A stretch of 64,000 nt of DNA from an uncultured Clostridia bacterium (GCA_904420155.1 CAJFUH010000003.1:31393-95392), one strand, 5' to 3'. Counted from the first letter of the stretch, positions 15,079 through 24,538 are shown. Notes: generated by a model from the sequence alone, not told the origin. Program-made: numbers and translations.

Positions 15079-17280
15079 TTACGATCTGCCAATGGATAAG
15101 ATACCGTTGATTTGGGAAAGCTTCGACATAACCGTTTTTAAGTGGTCTAATCCATTGACCGTGATGGTGGCATAGATAATCGCGTGATTATCTTTCGTCT
15201 CTCTTGAATTTAATGTATGGATAAACAAATGCATATTGGAAAGCTGAATGGTTATATCCGCCAACAATCCGGCGCGGTTGGTAGCCACGATTTCCAAGGT
15301 GGATTTGAATTCCTCTTTCACTTCCCCCGCCCAGTGAGCCTTGACCCAGCGAGCCGGTTCTGCGCAGGATGCTATATCCTTGGGAACATTGGTGCACTCC
15401 CTTTTATGGATAGAAACCCCGTATCCACGGGTGATAAAACCTATGATTTCATCGCCTGGCAACGGGTTGCAGCATTTGGAAAACTTGATCAGGCAGTTGT
15501 CAATTCCCTCGATGATCACCCCGCTGGAAGCTTTACTGTGCGTGGTACTACTTTGGGATTTCTGTTCCAAAATGATTGGTTCCAGCGGTTTTTTCAGCTT
15601 ATTAAATTCCTCTTTGATCCGGGGGATAATTCGCCAAAGCTGAACCCCGCCATATCCAATGGCGGCAAAAAGATCTTCCACCGTACTACAATGCTGCCGC
15701 TTGGCAATCGATTCTAAAAACTCCTTCATCTCTGGTTCCGGTAAAATAATATTATTTCGGCGGAATTCCCTCTCTAGTTCCCCGCGGCCTTCTACAATAT
15801 TTTCTTCCCGCTTTTCTTTTTTGAACCACTGTCGGATCTTGTTGCGGGCTTCGCTGGTTTTGACAATTTTTAACCAGTCACGGCTGGGGCCGTGCCCCAC
15901 TTCCTTGGTGGTGAGAACCTCAATGATCTCGCCTGTTTTTACTTTATAATCAATGGGAACAATCCGTTTATCCACTTTAGCCCCAACCATCCGGTTTCCT
16001 ACCGCGCTATGGATGGCATAAGCGAAATCAATAACTGTAGCGCCCGAAGGCAAACTAATCACATCCCCTTTCGGGGTAAAGACAAATACTTCTTCCGGCG
16101 CCAAATCCGATTTTATAGTGCGCACCAAATCCGTGGCATCCTCGTTATCCTGTTGGTTCTCCAGCATTTGGCGAATCCAAACCAAGCGCTGCTCAAACGC
16201 GTCGCTTTTTGTCAAGCCCAATTTATACTTCCAATGGGCGGCGATACCGTATTCCGCCGTATAATGCATCTCCCAGGTACGTATCTGCACTTCAAAGGGA
16301 ATGCCTTCTTTGGCAATGACGGTAGTATGCAAGGACTGGTAAAGATTAGGTTTTGGTGTGGATATATAATCCTTAAATCGGTTGGGCAACGGCTGAAACA
16401 TATCATGGATGACGCCCAATACGTTGTAGCAGTCGTTTACTGTATCTACAATCACGCGCACCGCAAAAATGTCATAAATTTCATCCATGGACTTGCCCTG
16501 AATAAACATTTTTCGGTAAATACCATTGATACTTTTTACCCGGCCCTCTAAATACACATTGGGAATGCTGGGGGACACCCTCTTGATAATTCTTTCTTTT
16601 ATCGAACGGATAAATTCTTCCCGGTCCGCCGCTTTGAGCGCCAATGCGCTTTCAATCTCATGATAAGCAACGGGATCTAGGCAACGGAGCGACCGGTCTT
16701 CCAACTCTTCCTTAACGGCCCGAATACCCAGCCGATGGGCAATCGGCGCATATACCTCCATGGTCTCCAGAGCCTTATCCCGGCGTTTCTGTTCCGGCAT
16801 AAACTCTATCGTGCGCATATTATGCAATCGATCGGCCAGTTTGATAATGATGACGCGGATATCATCCGCCATCGCAATCAACATTTTTCGGAGATTTTCA
16901 GCCTGCTGTTCTTCTCTGGAGGAGTAGGGAATTTTCCCTAATTTAGTCACCCCGTCGGTCAGGTTCGCCACATCTTGGCCAAATAGTTTCTTAATGGTAT
17001 CCAATTCAGTGGGTGTATCCTCCACGACATCATGGAGCAAGGCAGCTACAATACTCTCTGTATCCATCCCCAACTCCACCAAAATATAAGCGACGGATAT
17101 CGGATGTACAATATAAGGGGCTCCAGACCGCCGTTTCTGGTCTTTATGGGCGCTCAAGGCAAAATGATAAGCCTTGTCGATCAGCTCCATATCAAAGTCC
17201 CGCTCCGTAGATTTCAGGATTTCTACCAGCTCTTCATAAGAGCGATCCGTCTTATATTCACTTAAAGTCTTATTAAGCAT
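15079..17280 (-). CDS. relA: Bifunctional (p)ppGpp synthetase/hydrolase
   Basis: Long RSH protein, 733 residues. Order: HD hydrolase domain (about 45-150, with HKDQKRRSGAPYIVHPI and LLHDVVEDT), synthetase domain (about 235-350, with RVKSINGIYRKM and YQSLHTTV), TGS domain (about 388-450), conserved-cysteine region (FSKCCNPLPGD, about 600) and C-terminal ACT domain. Start assigned to ATG 17278-17280; a GTG three codons upstream lies too close to AAGGTG. Both catalytic sites look complete, as expected for the single Rel of Firmicutes. It overlaps the recJ end by eight bases. Confidence 0.97.
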   Translation of the reverse strand: MLNKTLSEYKTDRSYEELVEILKSTERDFDMELIDKAYHFALSAHKDQKRRSGAPYIVHPISVAYILVELGMDTESIVAALLHDVVEDTPTELDTIKKLFGQDVANLTDGVTKLGKIPYSSREEQQAENLRKMLIAMADDIRVIIIKLADRLHNMRTIEFMPEQKRRDKALETMEVYAPIAHRLGIRAVKEELEDRSLRCLDPVAYHEIESALALKAADREEFIRSIKERIIKRVSPSIPNVYLEGRVKSINGIYRKMFIQGKSMDEIYDIFAVRVIVDTVNDCYNVLGVIHDMFQPLPNRFKDYISTPKPNLYQSLHTTVIAKEGIPFEVQIRTWEMHYTAEYGIAAHWKYKLGLTKSDAFEQRLVWIRQMLENQQDNEDATDLVRTIKSDLAPEEVFVFTPKGDVISLPSGATVIDFAYAIHSAVGNRMVGAKVDKRIVPIDYKVKTGEIIEVLTTKEVGHGPSRDWLKIVKTSEARNKIRQWFKKEKREENIVEGRGELEREFRRNNIILPEPEMKEFLESIAKRQHCSTVEDLFAAIGYGGVQLWRIIPRIKEEFNKLKKPLEPIILEQKSQSSTTHSKASSGVIIEGIDNCLIKFSKCCNPLPGDEIIGFITRGYGVSIHKRECTNVPKDIASCAEPARWVKAHWAGEVKEEFKSTLEIVATNRAGLLADITIQLSNMHLFIHTLNSRETKDNHAIIYATITVNGLDHLKTVMSKLSQINGILSIGRS

Positions 17281-19345
17281 ACTGTTCACCGCACCTTTTT
17301 TTACGTAATCCGGATAGTATACGGGAGGAATTCAAATCTACTTTTCCCGATACCTCAAGCATAGCGGCCTTACATTGGTCCCCATCCAATTGCACTTCCA
17401 TTAATTTTAACTCATCCATAATACAAAGGATGATACATAGCTTTCCACAACCTATTTTTTCCTTTTGCAGCCGGCTACAAAGGACATCCAATCCGTATCT
17501 CCATCCCCGATTTGCTCGTAAAAACCGGTAGACAACGGCAAATTCCTGACGATTGGGAATAAGCTGCGCCAGTATCTCGTCCGGTAAGTCTTCCCCACAA
17601 AGAGCCGCTTCATACCAGCATTTTTCCTGAAGATACGCTTTTTCATCAAAATCAGAAAGTTTGCTGTCCCGAATATAAATAGAGAGACTTTCCTCGCCTC
17701 GAAATTCCGATTTCTCTAAGGTAACTGCTAAATCAAGCACATCCCCAAGCTGATAGGGAAATTCTTCTACGTTCATGCGAAAACGCATCGCGGTGATTCT
17801 CCGGTTTTCTCTTTCCAGGGTAAGCCGCAAATGTTTACCGCCCCCTACCGGCGTGATGCCAACCAGCTTCATCCGATACAATCCAAATAAAGGAGTAGGA
17901 TTTCCCGCTCCAAAGGGTTCCATTGCGGAAATCTGGGAAACCATATCGACAGAAAGCGCCGCAGGGTTCAGCTTACAGTCGATATGTAAAACCGGGGAAG
18001 GCATTTTATCCAGCAAAGAAGCCGCATAATGATTGATCTCTTCCTGAAAAGCAAAAATTTCTTTCGTCGGCAGGGTAAGCCCCGCCGCCATTGGATGGCC
18101 TCCAAAACGGGTTAACCGCTCTCGGCAAGCATAAATAGCGTCACATAACGAAAACCCTTCCACACTTCGTCCAGAGCCTTTGGCCTCTTCCCCTTGAATG
18201 GTCAGGATAATACAAGGCTTTCCATACTTTTCAACCACCCGGGAAGCTACGATTCCAATGACCCCTTCATGCCATCCTTCCCCTTCCACTACAATCACAC
18301 GCTGCGCTTTCCGAAGGGAATCTTTTTCTAACACTTCATAGACCTGTTGCAGGATTTCTGCCTCCTTTACCTGCCGTTCCTGGTTTTGTTCCCCCATCTT
18401 TCCCGCTAACAGGTCTGCTTCCTCTGGGTCATCCGATAATAACAATCGCACTGCTTGTTCCGAAGATCCCAAACGCCCCAAGGCATTGATGCGGGGGACT
18501 ATACTATATGCCACATTGCCGGCAGATAAAGGTTTCCCTCCTAATCCTGCCTCTTCCAATAAGGCCCGCAGACCAATACGGTCGGTACAGGATAACCGGG
18601 AAAGCCCTTGCCTTACCAGCATTCGATTATCCCCTTCTAATGGTACGATATCCCCAATAGTCCCTACCGCCACCAGTTCGGCATAGTTATCCAGTAAGCT
18701 TTCCTGATCTCCTTCTTCTCCTTCCAATGCAGAAATTAATTGGAAAGCTACGCCCACGCCTGCATAATCTTTAAATACACTGGAGCAATCCTCCCGATGG
18801 GGATCTACCACTGCTATGGCGGGCGGCAGCTTTGCCTGCGGCATATGGTGATCTGTAATCACCACCTGTATGCCCAACTGATTGGCATATTCTACTTCAG
18901 CAACCGAAGCAATCCCATTATCCACAGTAATCAGTAAAGAGACCCCTTGTCTTTTTAACTGATCAATTGCTTCTATATTCAAGCCATATCCTTCTGTTTC
19001 TCTTTTAGGAATATAATACATCACATTGGCGGCACAAGATTCCAAATAGGAATACAAGATCGTGGTGGACGTCACACCGTCCGCATCGTAATCCCCATAG
19101 ATACAAATTTTTTCATAGCTGTCAATAGCCAGCCGGATTCTAGAAACCGCTTTTTCCATATCTATTAGAGAAAAAGGATCGGCTACTTTTTGTGTACTTT
19201 GCAAGTAATCCGCAATCTCTTTTTGTCCTATCACACCGCGGATTTCCAACATCATCGCCAAGAAAAAGGGAATCCCCCACTGTTCCGCAATTTGAGTTGC
19301 TCGTTCTTTATTTAAAGGGGATACCACCCATTCCTTTACGCTCAT
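17273..19345 (-). CDS. recJ: Single-stranded-DNA-specific exonuclease RecJ
   Basis: 5'-3' ssDNA exonuclease, about 690 residues. DHH domain with YGDYDADGVTST (about 79-90), TVDNGIAS and VVITDHHMP, then DHHA1 with GRSVEGFSL and RFGGHPMAAGLTL, and the OB-fold plus the extra C-terminal domain seen in Firmicutes RecJ. Start at ATG 19343-19345, where protein-like sequence begins (MSVKEWVVSPLNK); GGTGGGAAG is upstream. First gene of the recJ-relA-dtd-MBL-hemZ operon, with a clear promoter just upstream. Confidence 0.95.
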   Translation of the reverse strand: MSVKEWVVSPLNKERATQIAEQWGIPFFLAMMLEIRGVIGQKEIADYLQSTQKVADPFSLIDMEKAVSRIRLAIDSYEKICIYGDYDADGVTSTTILYSYLESCAANVMYYIPKRETEGYGLNIEAIDQLKRQGVSLLITVDNGIASVAEVEYANQLGIQVVITDHHMPQAKLPPAIAVVDPHREDCSSVFKDYAGVGVAFQLISALEGEEGDQESLLDNYAELVAVGTIGDIVPLEGDNRMLVRQGLSRLSCTDRIGLRALLEEAGLGGKPLSAGNVAYSIVPRINALGRLGSSEQAVRLLLSDDPEEADLLAGKMGEQNQERQVKEAEILQQVYEVLEKDSLRKAQRVIVVEGEGWHEGVIGIVASRVVEKYGKPCIILTIQGEEAKGSGRSVEGFSLCDAIYACRERLTRFGGHPMAAGLTLPTKEIFAFQEEINHYAASLLDKMPSPVLHIDCKLNPAALSVDMVSQISAMEPFGAGNPTPLFGLYRMKLVGITPVGGGKHLRLTLERENRRITAMRFRMNVEEFPYQLGDVLDLAVTLEKSEFRGEESLSIYIRDSKLSDFDEKAYLQEKCWYEAALCGEDLPDEILAQLIPNRQEFAVVYRFLRANRGWRYGLDVLCSRLQKEKIGCGKLCIILCIMDELKLMEVQLDGDQCKAAMLEVSGKVDLNSSRILSGLRKKRCGEQYA

Positions 19346-19375
19346 TTGTTCTTCCCACCTATCCCATGATATTTT

Positions 19376-19404
19376 ATTGTACCATTTTCCATAAGAGGAT
19401 TCAA
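19376..19404 (-). promoter_or_regulatory. Sigma-A promoter of the recJ-relA operon
   Basis: Minus strand TTGAAT (19399-19404), 17-base spacer, TACAAT (19376-19381), starting two bases beyond the cdaR terminator. Confidence 0.75.
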
Positions 19405-19405
19405 C

Positions 19406-19450
19406 TAAAAAGAGAGAGGACAAGCCCTCCTTTAAGGGCCCATCCTCTCT
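19406..19450 (-). terminator. Terminator downstream of cdaR
   Basis: Outer stem AGAGAGGA (19413-19420) with TCCTCTCT (19443-19450) and inner GCCC/GGGC pairing; on the minus strand it runs into CTTTTT. It insulates cdaA-cdaR from recJ. Confidence 0.8.
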
Positions 19451-19517
19451 AGGAACCTGCCATGTTGGAACATAACGGGCCGGCAATCTGATCCGCAGAT
19501 CGCTCCCAACAAGCTTT

Positions 19518-20834
19518 TTATCCGCTTGTGCTTTCCATATTGACAGAAACCTTATAATCTTCTCCGTTAGGCTTATAGATCCAGCAATTGCTATTCCCCT
19601 TCACCCCTATCGTGATGGCTAATTCTTTATGTCCATCAAAGGGTTCCTTGTCTTTTAGGCTGATATCCGCTGTGAAGTTTTCTTCCGTCAAAGTATCTAA
19701 ATCCTGCGTAGGCCCTACTACTTGAACAGTGACCGATTTAGAAACCGGGGTCACCGAATAACCGTCTGGCACGCTGGTGACAGTAAATACACTGTCCGGA
19801 ATTTGAAATTCCTTCATAGAATACCCGGATAAATTTAGAGTCACCGTGGCGTTGTCCGCATTGCTCAGGTTCTTGCATCCGCTGGGTAATTTGATTTTGC
19901 AATTTACGGTCGCTTGATCTGGGGAGATACTGGTAAAGTCAATGGGATCCAATTCCACTTGCTGCAAAACGTCCACATATCTCTCCGGAAGCCCTACTTC
20001 CAACGTGGCGGGGTTAACGGTGACGAGAGTACTATCATTAAATCCGGCAGGCTTATTAGAGAAAGTGGCTTTAACCGGGATCTCCGCTTTCTTTAAGATA
20101 TTGATATCAACCTGCACGGTCTCCTCGCTGAGAGTTACATATTCCATATCCGATTTTGGAATCTCATCCCCGTTGTCGTCGTAAAACACCAAATCGGCCG
20201 TAATCGTTTGAGATTCGCTGATGATATCATCGGTACGGTACTCCGCCACAATACGCGCTATCTTCTCTACATCGCTTTCAGGTCCCGATACAGTAACTTT
20301 GGCGGGCGTAAAATTTTCTTGTACTCCGATATAGCCTTCCGGTTTATTATAATTGATATTATCCTCTACCGTAAATTCCTCTTCCTTCAATCGATCCACC
20401 TTGACGGTGATCATCTGCGGATCCAGGGAATCCTGTACAATCTCATAGTTGGTTCGCATACTCTGAGATCTCGCTGTCAACTGCAAGGGATATGTCCCCG
20501 GCTGGTCAATGCTACTGCTTTGCCTGGCCGTCACTTGAATATCATCCTTGGTGATTTCCGACACCGTGAGCCAGTTTCCCCGAACCGTCACAGAAGCTTT
20601 CTCTCCGCTTTTGTCAAAGATTTTGAGGCCATCCTGCTGGGCGCTGTCGGATAACGTGATCTGAATAGGGATATCAGAAATGGTCTTCCCCGTATCGCTT
20701 TCCGTATCGGAGGCTGCAATCACAAACCACAGCACTACAGCGGCCACCACAGAAAATAACATGACAAACCGGTCGTTATAAAAAAGGCCGCTCAGGTTCT
20801 TCCTTTGTTTCTTTTTCCCGTTATTTTTTCTCAT
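19518..20834 (-). CDS. cdaR: CdaA regulatory protein CdaR (YbbR domains)
   Basis: 438 residues: a basic cytoplasmic leader, one membrane helix (about 26-43, FVMLFSVVAAVVLWFVIAAS) and an extracytoplasmic part made of four YbbR-type beta domains, the repeats visible as recurring segments such as EYVTLSEETVQVDINILKK and GYSVTPVSKSVTVQVVG. CdaR binds CdaA at the membrane and modulates c-di-AMP synthesis. Its start overlaps cdaA by 14 bases. The usual third gene glmM is not next to it; a terminator follows instead. Confidence 0.93.
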   Translation of the reverse strand: MRKNNGKKKQRKNLSGLFYNDRFVMLFSVVAAVVLWFVIAASDTESDTGKTISDIPIQITLSDSAQQDGLKIFDKSGEKASVTVRGNWLTVSEITKDDIQVTARQSSSIDQPGTYPLQLTARSQSMRTNYEIVQDSLDPQMITVKVDRLKEEEFTVEDNINYNKPEGYIGVQENFTPAKVTVSGPESDVEKIARIVAEYRTDDIISESQTITADLVFYDDNGDEIPKSDMEYVTLSEETVQVDINILKKAEIPVKATFSNKPAGFNDSTLVTVNPATLEVGLPERYVDVLQQVELDPIDFTSISPDQATVNCKIKLPSGCKNLSNADNATVTLNLSGYSMKEFQIPDSVFTVTSVPDGYSVTPVSKSVTVQVVGPTQDLDTLTEENFTADISLKDKEPFDGHKELAITIGVKGNSNCWIYKPNGEDYKVSVNMESTSG

Positions 20835-21711
20835 TCTTTTTCCCCTTCCTCAAGGAGGGAATGATTTGTCTGCGTTCTCCCGGCTCCATTTCTTCCGGAA
20901 GCAGGTCTCTTTCCAACTCCGCTGTCAGAGAATCATGGGTATAATTTCGGGTCAAAATACCGTTTTTAGCAACGGAAATCGTTCCTGTCTCTTCCGATAC
21001 CACCACTACGACCGCATCGGAATTTTCACTCATGCCAATCGCTGCACGGTGGCGGGTTCCCAAATCAATGCTGACCGCATCGCTTTTGGTCAGCGGCAAA
21101 ATACATCCCGCCGCATAGATCATCCCGTCACGGATCACCATAGCGCCGTCATGCAGGGGCGCCTTATTCCAAAAGATGTTCCCAATAATAGGAACCGACG
21201 GAATGGCGTTGACTATTGTTCCGGTATTGATGATATCTCCCAATTTCGTCTGCCTTTCAATCACCATCAAAGCGCCTGTTTTGCTTTTTTGAAGGGAAAG
21301 CGCTGAATCTACTACCGCTTGGATACACCGTTTGATATCCTTACGGTATATTTCTTCATCCTTCGTAGCTCCGCCAAAAGACCAATATTTTCCCAACCGG
21401 CTTCGCCCAATCTGCTCCAAGGCCCGGCGCAGCTCCGGCTGGAATACCATCAACATAGCCAATACGCTGAACTGGAAGAAATTGCTCAGCAAACTGCTGA
21501 GCATTTTTAATTGCAGCTGCCAAGACACCACATAAGCTACCACCAAGATCAGAATACCCTTAACCAGCTGTTCCGCCCGGGTCTCCCGCACTAGTTTAAT
21601 CAGGTTATATATAATAAAAGATACCACAACGATATCCAGAACATCCGAAACTCGAAATGTTTTGATCAGGTTGCCGATTACATGAAAGGTTTCACTGAAA
21701 AAACTTTCCAT
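20821..21711 (-). CDS. cdaA: Diadenylate cyclase CdaA
   Basis: Makes c-di-AMP from two ATP at the membrane. 296 residues: three membrane helices within about 25-90, then the DAC domain with the catalytic DGA (188-190) and RHRAA (220-224) motifs intact. c-di-AMP controls potassium and osmolyte transport and cell-wall homeostasis in Firmicutes. Co-transcribed with cdaR. Confidence 0.96.
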   Translation of the reverse strand: MESFFSETFHVIGNLIKTFRVSDVLDIVVVSFIIYNLIKLVRETRAEQLVKGILILVVAYVVSWQLQLKMLSSLLSNFFQFSVLAMLMVFQPELRRALEQIGRSRLGKYWSFGGATKDEEIYRKDIKRCIQAVVDSALSLQKSKTGALMVIERQTKLGDIINTGTIVNAIPSVPIIGNIFWNKAPLHDGAMVIRDGMIYAAGCILPLTKSDAVSIDLGTRHRAAIGMSENSDAVVVVVSEETGTISVAKNGILTRNYTHDSLTAELERDLLPEEMEPGERRQIIPSLRKGKKNEKK

Positions 21712-21759
21712 CCCTTTTCTTCCTTTCCACAGCCTGTATCCTTTGAAACTGCTGATTTC

Positions 21760-21787
21760 ATTTTATCACATCTACGAGGTTATGCAA
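21760..21787 (-). promoter_or_regulatory. Sigma-A promoter of cdaA-cdaR
   Basis: Minus strand TTGCAT (21782-21787), 16-base spacer, TAAAAT (21760-21765) with an extended TG upstream; about 49 bases before the cdaA ATG. Confidence 0.6.
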
Positions 21788-21799
21788 TCCCTTTCCCCG

Positions 21800-22942
21800 C
21801 TATTTTCGGATTATTTTTCCAAGGGTCATAATAAAGTAATCAATTTCAGCCCGTCGGGTAAATACCGAGGGGCATACCCGGACAGCTCCGGTTTCCAACG
21901 TGCCGCATACCTGATGAGCCGCTGGAGCGCAATGCAGGCCGGCCCGCACTGCTATCCCATTCTTGCTGAGCATCTGTCCTACTGTTTCGCTATTTTTCCC
22001 TTCCACATTGAAGGAAAGCAAAGGCGCAAAGTAGCGGGATTCCGGCCTAGGCATATATAAAGTAACTCCATGCATTCTGGAAAGACAATCATATAGATAA
22101 AGGATAAGCTGGCTCTCATGGCGAAAAATCTCTTCCGTACCTTTTCGACTGACGAACTCTACGCCAGCCCGCAGTCCGGCAATCCCTGGCATATTTGGGG
22201 TTCCGCTTTCAAAACGGTCCGGTAAAGAAGGGGGCTGGTCATAGGAAGCGGAGTTGGTTCCCGTTCCCCCTTCCATCAAAGTGTCCAGTTCTTCACCCTT
22301 CGCGGTGATGAGAACGCCGGTTCCCATAGGGCCATATAAGCCCTTGTGACCAGCTAGGCAAAGATAATCAATGCCGCTGTCTTGTAGATTGATGGGAAGC
22401 ACGCCCGCTGATTGGGCGGCATCCACCATAATGGGAATCCCATACTCATGGCCTAACGCGGCAATCCGTTCTACCGGCAGGCGGATGCCCCATACATTGG
22501 ACGCATGTATGCAAACAATTAAGCGGGTTTTGGCATTGATCGCATTGCGGAAGGCGTGTACTGTGGCGTCATTATCCCCCGGATAAACTTGGGCCTGGGT
22601 ATAAGTTACCCCCCTACTAACCAGCGCTTGTAGCGGGCGCATCACCGCGTTGTGTTCCATAGAGGATACCACAACATGGTCCCCTGGTTTCAGCAGCCCC
22701 TTGAGTACAATATTGGTGGACTGCGTGCAATTTAATGTGAAAACCACGCACTCTTCGCCGGAAGCATGAAACAGTTTCGTAATAGCGCTGCGGCAACGGA
22801 ACACCTCGTCCGCCGCCTCCATAGACATTCTATGTCCGCTTCTTCCTGGATTTGCCCCATATTTTTGCAGGGCTAGTTGTACAGCCTGGTTAACCTGCAT
22901 CGGTTTAGGAAAGGTAGTGGCCGCATTATCTAAATAAATCAC
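21800..22942 (-). CDS. Class V aminotransferase, cysteine desulfurase-like
   Basis: PLP enzyme of 380 residues from the cysteine desulfurase/selenocysteine lyase group. MIYLDNAATTFPKP opening, PLP-binding lysine K200 in AGHKGLYGPMGTG, and a candidate catalytic cysteine C338 in RAGLHCAP, the SufS/CsdB-type active-site loop. It removes sulfur (or selenium) from cysteine (or selenocysteine). No sufU, sufBCD or iscU neighbours; instead its start abuts a DUF3343 gene, sharing a base with that gene's stop. This is the TIGR01977-like subgroup often seen near selenium genes. Donor and acceptor are inferred. Confidence 0.88.
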   Translation of the reverse strand: MIYLDNAATTFPKPMQVNQAVQLALQKYGANPGRSGHRMSMEAADEVFRCRSAITKLFHASGEECVVFTLNCTQSTNIVLKGLLKPGDHVVVSSMEHNAVMRPLQALVSRGVTYTQAQVYPGDNDATVHAFRNAINAKTRLIVCIHASNVWGIRLPVERIAALGHEYGIPIMVDAAQSAGVLPINLQDSGIDYLCLAGHKGLYGPMGTGVLITAKGEELDTLMEGGTGTNSASYDQPPSLPDRFESGTPNMPGIAGLRAGVEFVSRKGTEEIFRHESQLILYLYDCLSRMHGVTLYMPRPESRYFAPLLSFNVEGKNSETVGQMLSKNGIAVRAGLHCAPAAHQVCGTLETGAVRVCPSVFTRRAEIDYFIMTLGKIIRK

Positions 22943-23169
22943 TATGCTTCCTCCCCATCCATCCTGCCCAATACCCGGATTCCCGCCTGTTGCAGAATCG
23001 TTTCCGCTTCCTCTATATGGTGGGGCACATGCAGAGCATATCCACAGCCGCCCGTCCGTTCCATTTTAGGAACGCGTTCCAAATAAGCGGAAATTCCTTG
23101 ACGGCCCAGCAAATCCCTGCCTTTCATGGCATAGGTAATGGAACTCACCAGAATCAAAGGCTTGCCCAT
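22942..23169 (-). CDS. DUF3343 protein, Se/S carrier-like
   Basis: 75 residues, a complete DUF3343 domain. Visible: an N-terminal beta-alpha start (MGKPLILVSSITYAMKGRDLL), PKMERTGGCGYALHV with a conserved cysteine in GGCGYAL, and a C-terminal strand GIRVLGRM. DUF3343 proteins are proposed persulfide or selenide carriers. Start at ATG 23167-23169, about ten bases after AGAGGTG; a GTG four codons upstream overlaps that site. Stop and next start share a base, so it is coupled to the class V aminotransferase, suggesting a donor-carrier pair. Confidence 0.8.
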   Translation of the reverse strand: MGKPLILVSSITYAMKGRDLLGRQGISAYLERVPKMERTGGCGYALHVPHHIEEAETILQQAGIRVLGRMDGEEA

Positions 23170-23180
23170 AAATAAGATCA

Positions 23181-23214
23181 CCTCTTTGTTTTTTTATCAG
23201 TATATGCAAAGAGG
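23181..23214 (-). promoter_or_regulatory. Hairpin that would cover the DUF3343 ribosome-binding site
   Basis: CCTCTTTG (23181-23188 as read on plus) pairs perfectly with 23207-23214; in the minus-strand RNA the 3' arm contains the AGAGG of the DUF3343 ribosome site, with an A-rich 18-base loop. Possibly translational control; possibly the remains of an ispF terminator. Confidence 0.4.
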
Positions 23215-23229
23215 GGACCTCTTGTCTGC

Positions 23230-23703
23230 TTATTTTTCGATGAGGCACACGGCATGCGCAGCGATACCTTCCCCAGAGCCGGTAAATCCCAGCCCTTCCT
23301 CCGTAGTGGCCTTCACATTGATCTGGTCCATTGAGATTTCACAGGCCGCCGACAGCCGCTCTCTCATTGGGAGAATATACGGTTTCATTTTAGGAGCCTG
23401 CGCCAATATCGTAGCGTCAATGTTATTAATATGATACCCATTTTCTTTCAATTTGGAACATACTACTTGTAACAATTGGATACTGTCCGCCCCCTGGTAC
23501 GCAGGATCATGATCCGGAAACCACCCGCCGATATCGCCCAAAGCCGCGGCTCCCAACAGCGCGTCCATGATGGCGTGGGTTAGCACATCCGCATCTGAAT
23601 GTCCCAAAAGTCCCTTCTCATAAGGAATAGACACCCCCCCTATCATGCATAGACGATTTTCTGCCAGGCGGTGTACATCGTAACCATGTCCAATTCGTAT
23701 CAT
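23230..23703 (-). CDS. ispF: 2-C-methyl-D-erythritol 2,4-cyclodiphosphate synthase
   Basis: Non-mevalonate isoprenoid pathway. 157 residues with MIRIGHGYDVHRL (zinc-binding D9 and H11), LLGHSDADVLTHAIMDALLGA and the C-terminal KATTEEGLGFTGSGEGIA. Overlaps the ispD stop by four bases (ATGA), so translation is coupled. Confidence 0.97.
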   Translation of the reverse strand: MIRIGHGYDVHRLAENRLCMIGGVSIPYEKGLLGHSDADVLTHAIMDALLGAAALGDIGGWFPDHDPAYQGADSIQLLQVVCSKLKENGYHINNIDATILAQAPKMKPYILPMRERLSAACEISMDQINVKATTEEGLGFTGSGEGIAAHAVCLIEK

Positions 23704-24413
23704 TTGGATTCCTCCCTTTTTTGCAGAATAATCTCGGCTACCGCCAGATCGTCTGCGGTTGTAATCTTGTTGTTTTCATAGGAGCCCATGCACAAATGGA
23801 CATTTCGCCCACAGTGCTCCATCAGCTGACAATCGTCGGTATAATCCGCTCCCTCTTTCCGGGCTTGCTGCATAGCCTGTTGATACCCTATTTTTTCAAA
23901 TACCTGAGGGGTCTGAATACTCCATAAAGAGGATCTATTTGGCGTCTCTATGACCCATCCCCGCTGATTCGCTATTTTAATGGTATCCTTGACCGGAACC
24001 GCCAGCGTAGAACATCCCCACTGGAACGCGTCTTCGATCACTCGGTCAATTTCAACCGGGCGGATCAATGCCCTGGCCCCATCATGAATAGCCAAATATC
24101 CTATATCAGGAGAGGACGCTTGCACTCCCCGCCAGACTGATTGCTGACGGGTCGCCCCTCCTTCTACCAACGCCTTGACTTTCTGTATGCCATAATCCTG
24201 TATCACTAATTGTATGGCCGGCTTTTCCTGCACCCGGCATACCACCACGATCTCGTCTACCTTTCTCGCATGATCAAAAGCCTGTAATGTGTGGGCAATT
24301 ACCGGTTTTCCGCAAAGGGGAAGAAGCTGTTTGTTGATCGTCCCCCCCATCCGGGTGGAGTTGCCTGCCGCTACCACCACAGCGCAAACAGAACGATTAG
24401 AAAAGGATATCAT
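23700..24413 (-). CDS. ispD: 2-C-methyl-D-erythritol 4-phosphate cytidylyltransferase
   Basis: Transfers CMP to MEP. 237 residues with the nucleotidyltransferase motif VVVAAGNSTRMGG (about 12-24, Arg and Lys for CTP), IHDGARALIRP (about 120-130) and VETPNRSSLWSIQTPQVF. Same pathway as ispF; together with it forms the usual ispDF pair. A terminator lies just upstream. Confidence 0.97.
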   Translation of the reverse strand: MISFSNRSVCAVVVAAGNSTRMGGTINKQLLPLCGKPVIAHTLQAFDHARKVDEIVVVCRVQEKPAIQLVIQDYGIQKVKALVEGGATRQQSVWRGVQASSPDIGYLAIHDGARALIRPVEIDRVIEDAFQWGCSTLAVPVKDTIKIANQRGWVIETPNRSSLWSIQTPQVFEKIGYQQAMQQARKEGADYTDDCQLMEHCGRNVHLCMGSYENNKITTADDLAVAEIILQKREESK

Positions 24414-24462
24414 AACTCTCTCCTTTCAGCGTAGGAAAATACATCACCAAAGGGTAAAAATG

Positions 24463-24500
24463 AAAGGAACCCGGCGCTTTCCGCATTCCGGGTTCTTTTT
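24463..24500. terminator. Terminator of the vor operon (bidirectional look)
   Basis: Stem AAAGGAACCCGG (24463-24474) with 24488 onward (CCGGGTTCTTTTT); T-rich on both strands. It separates vorC from ispD. Confidence 0.8.
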
Positions 24501-24538
24501 AACGTTTAAATATTCCCTAACCAGCCTTTCATTGGAAA

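Noticed and set aside
15892..16551. 219-codon plus-strand frame antisense to relA
   Set aside because: Shadow of a conserved gene without ribosome site.
21800..24413. A selenium-metabolism island
   Set aside because: Only the DUF3343/aminotransferase pair is suggestive; no selD, selA/B, yedF or selenoprotein gene is present here.
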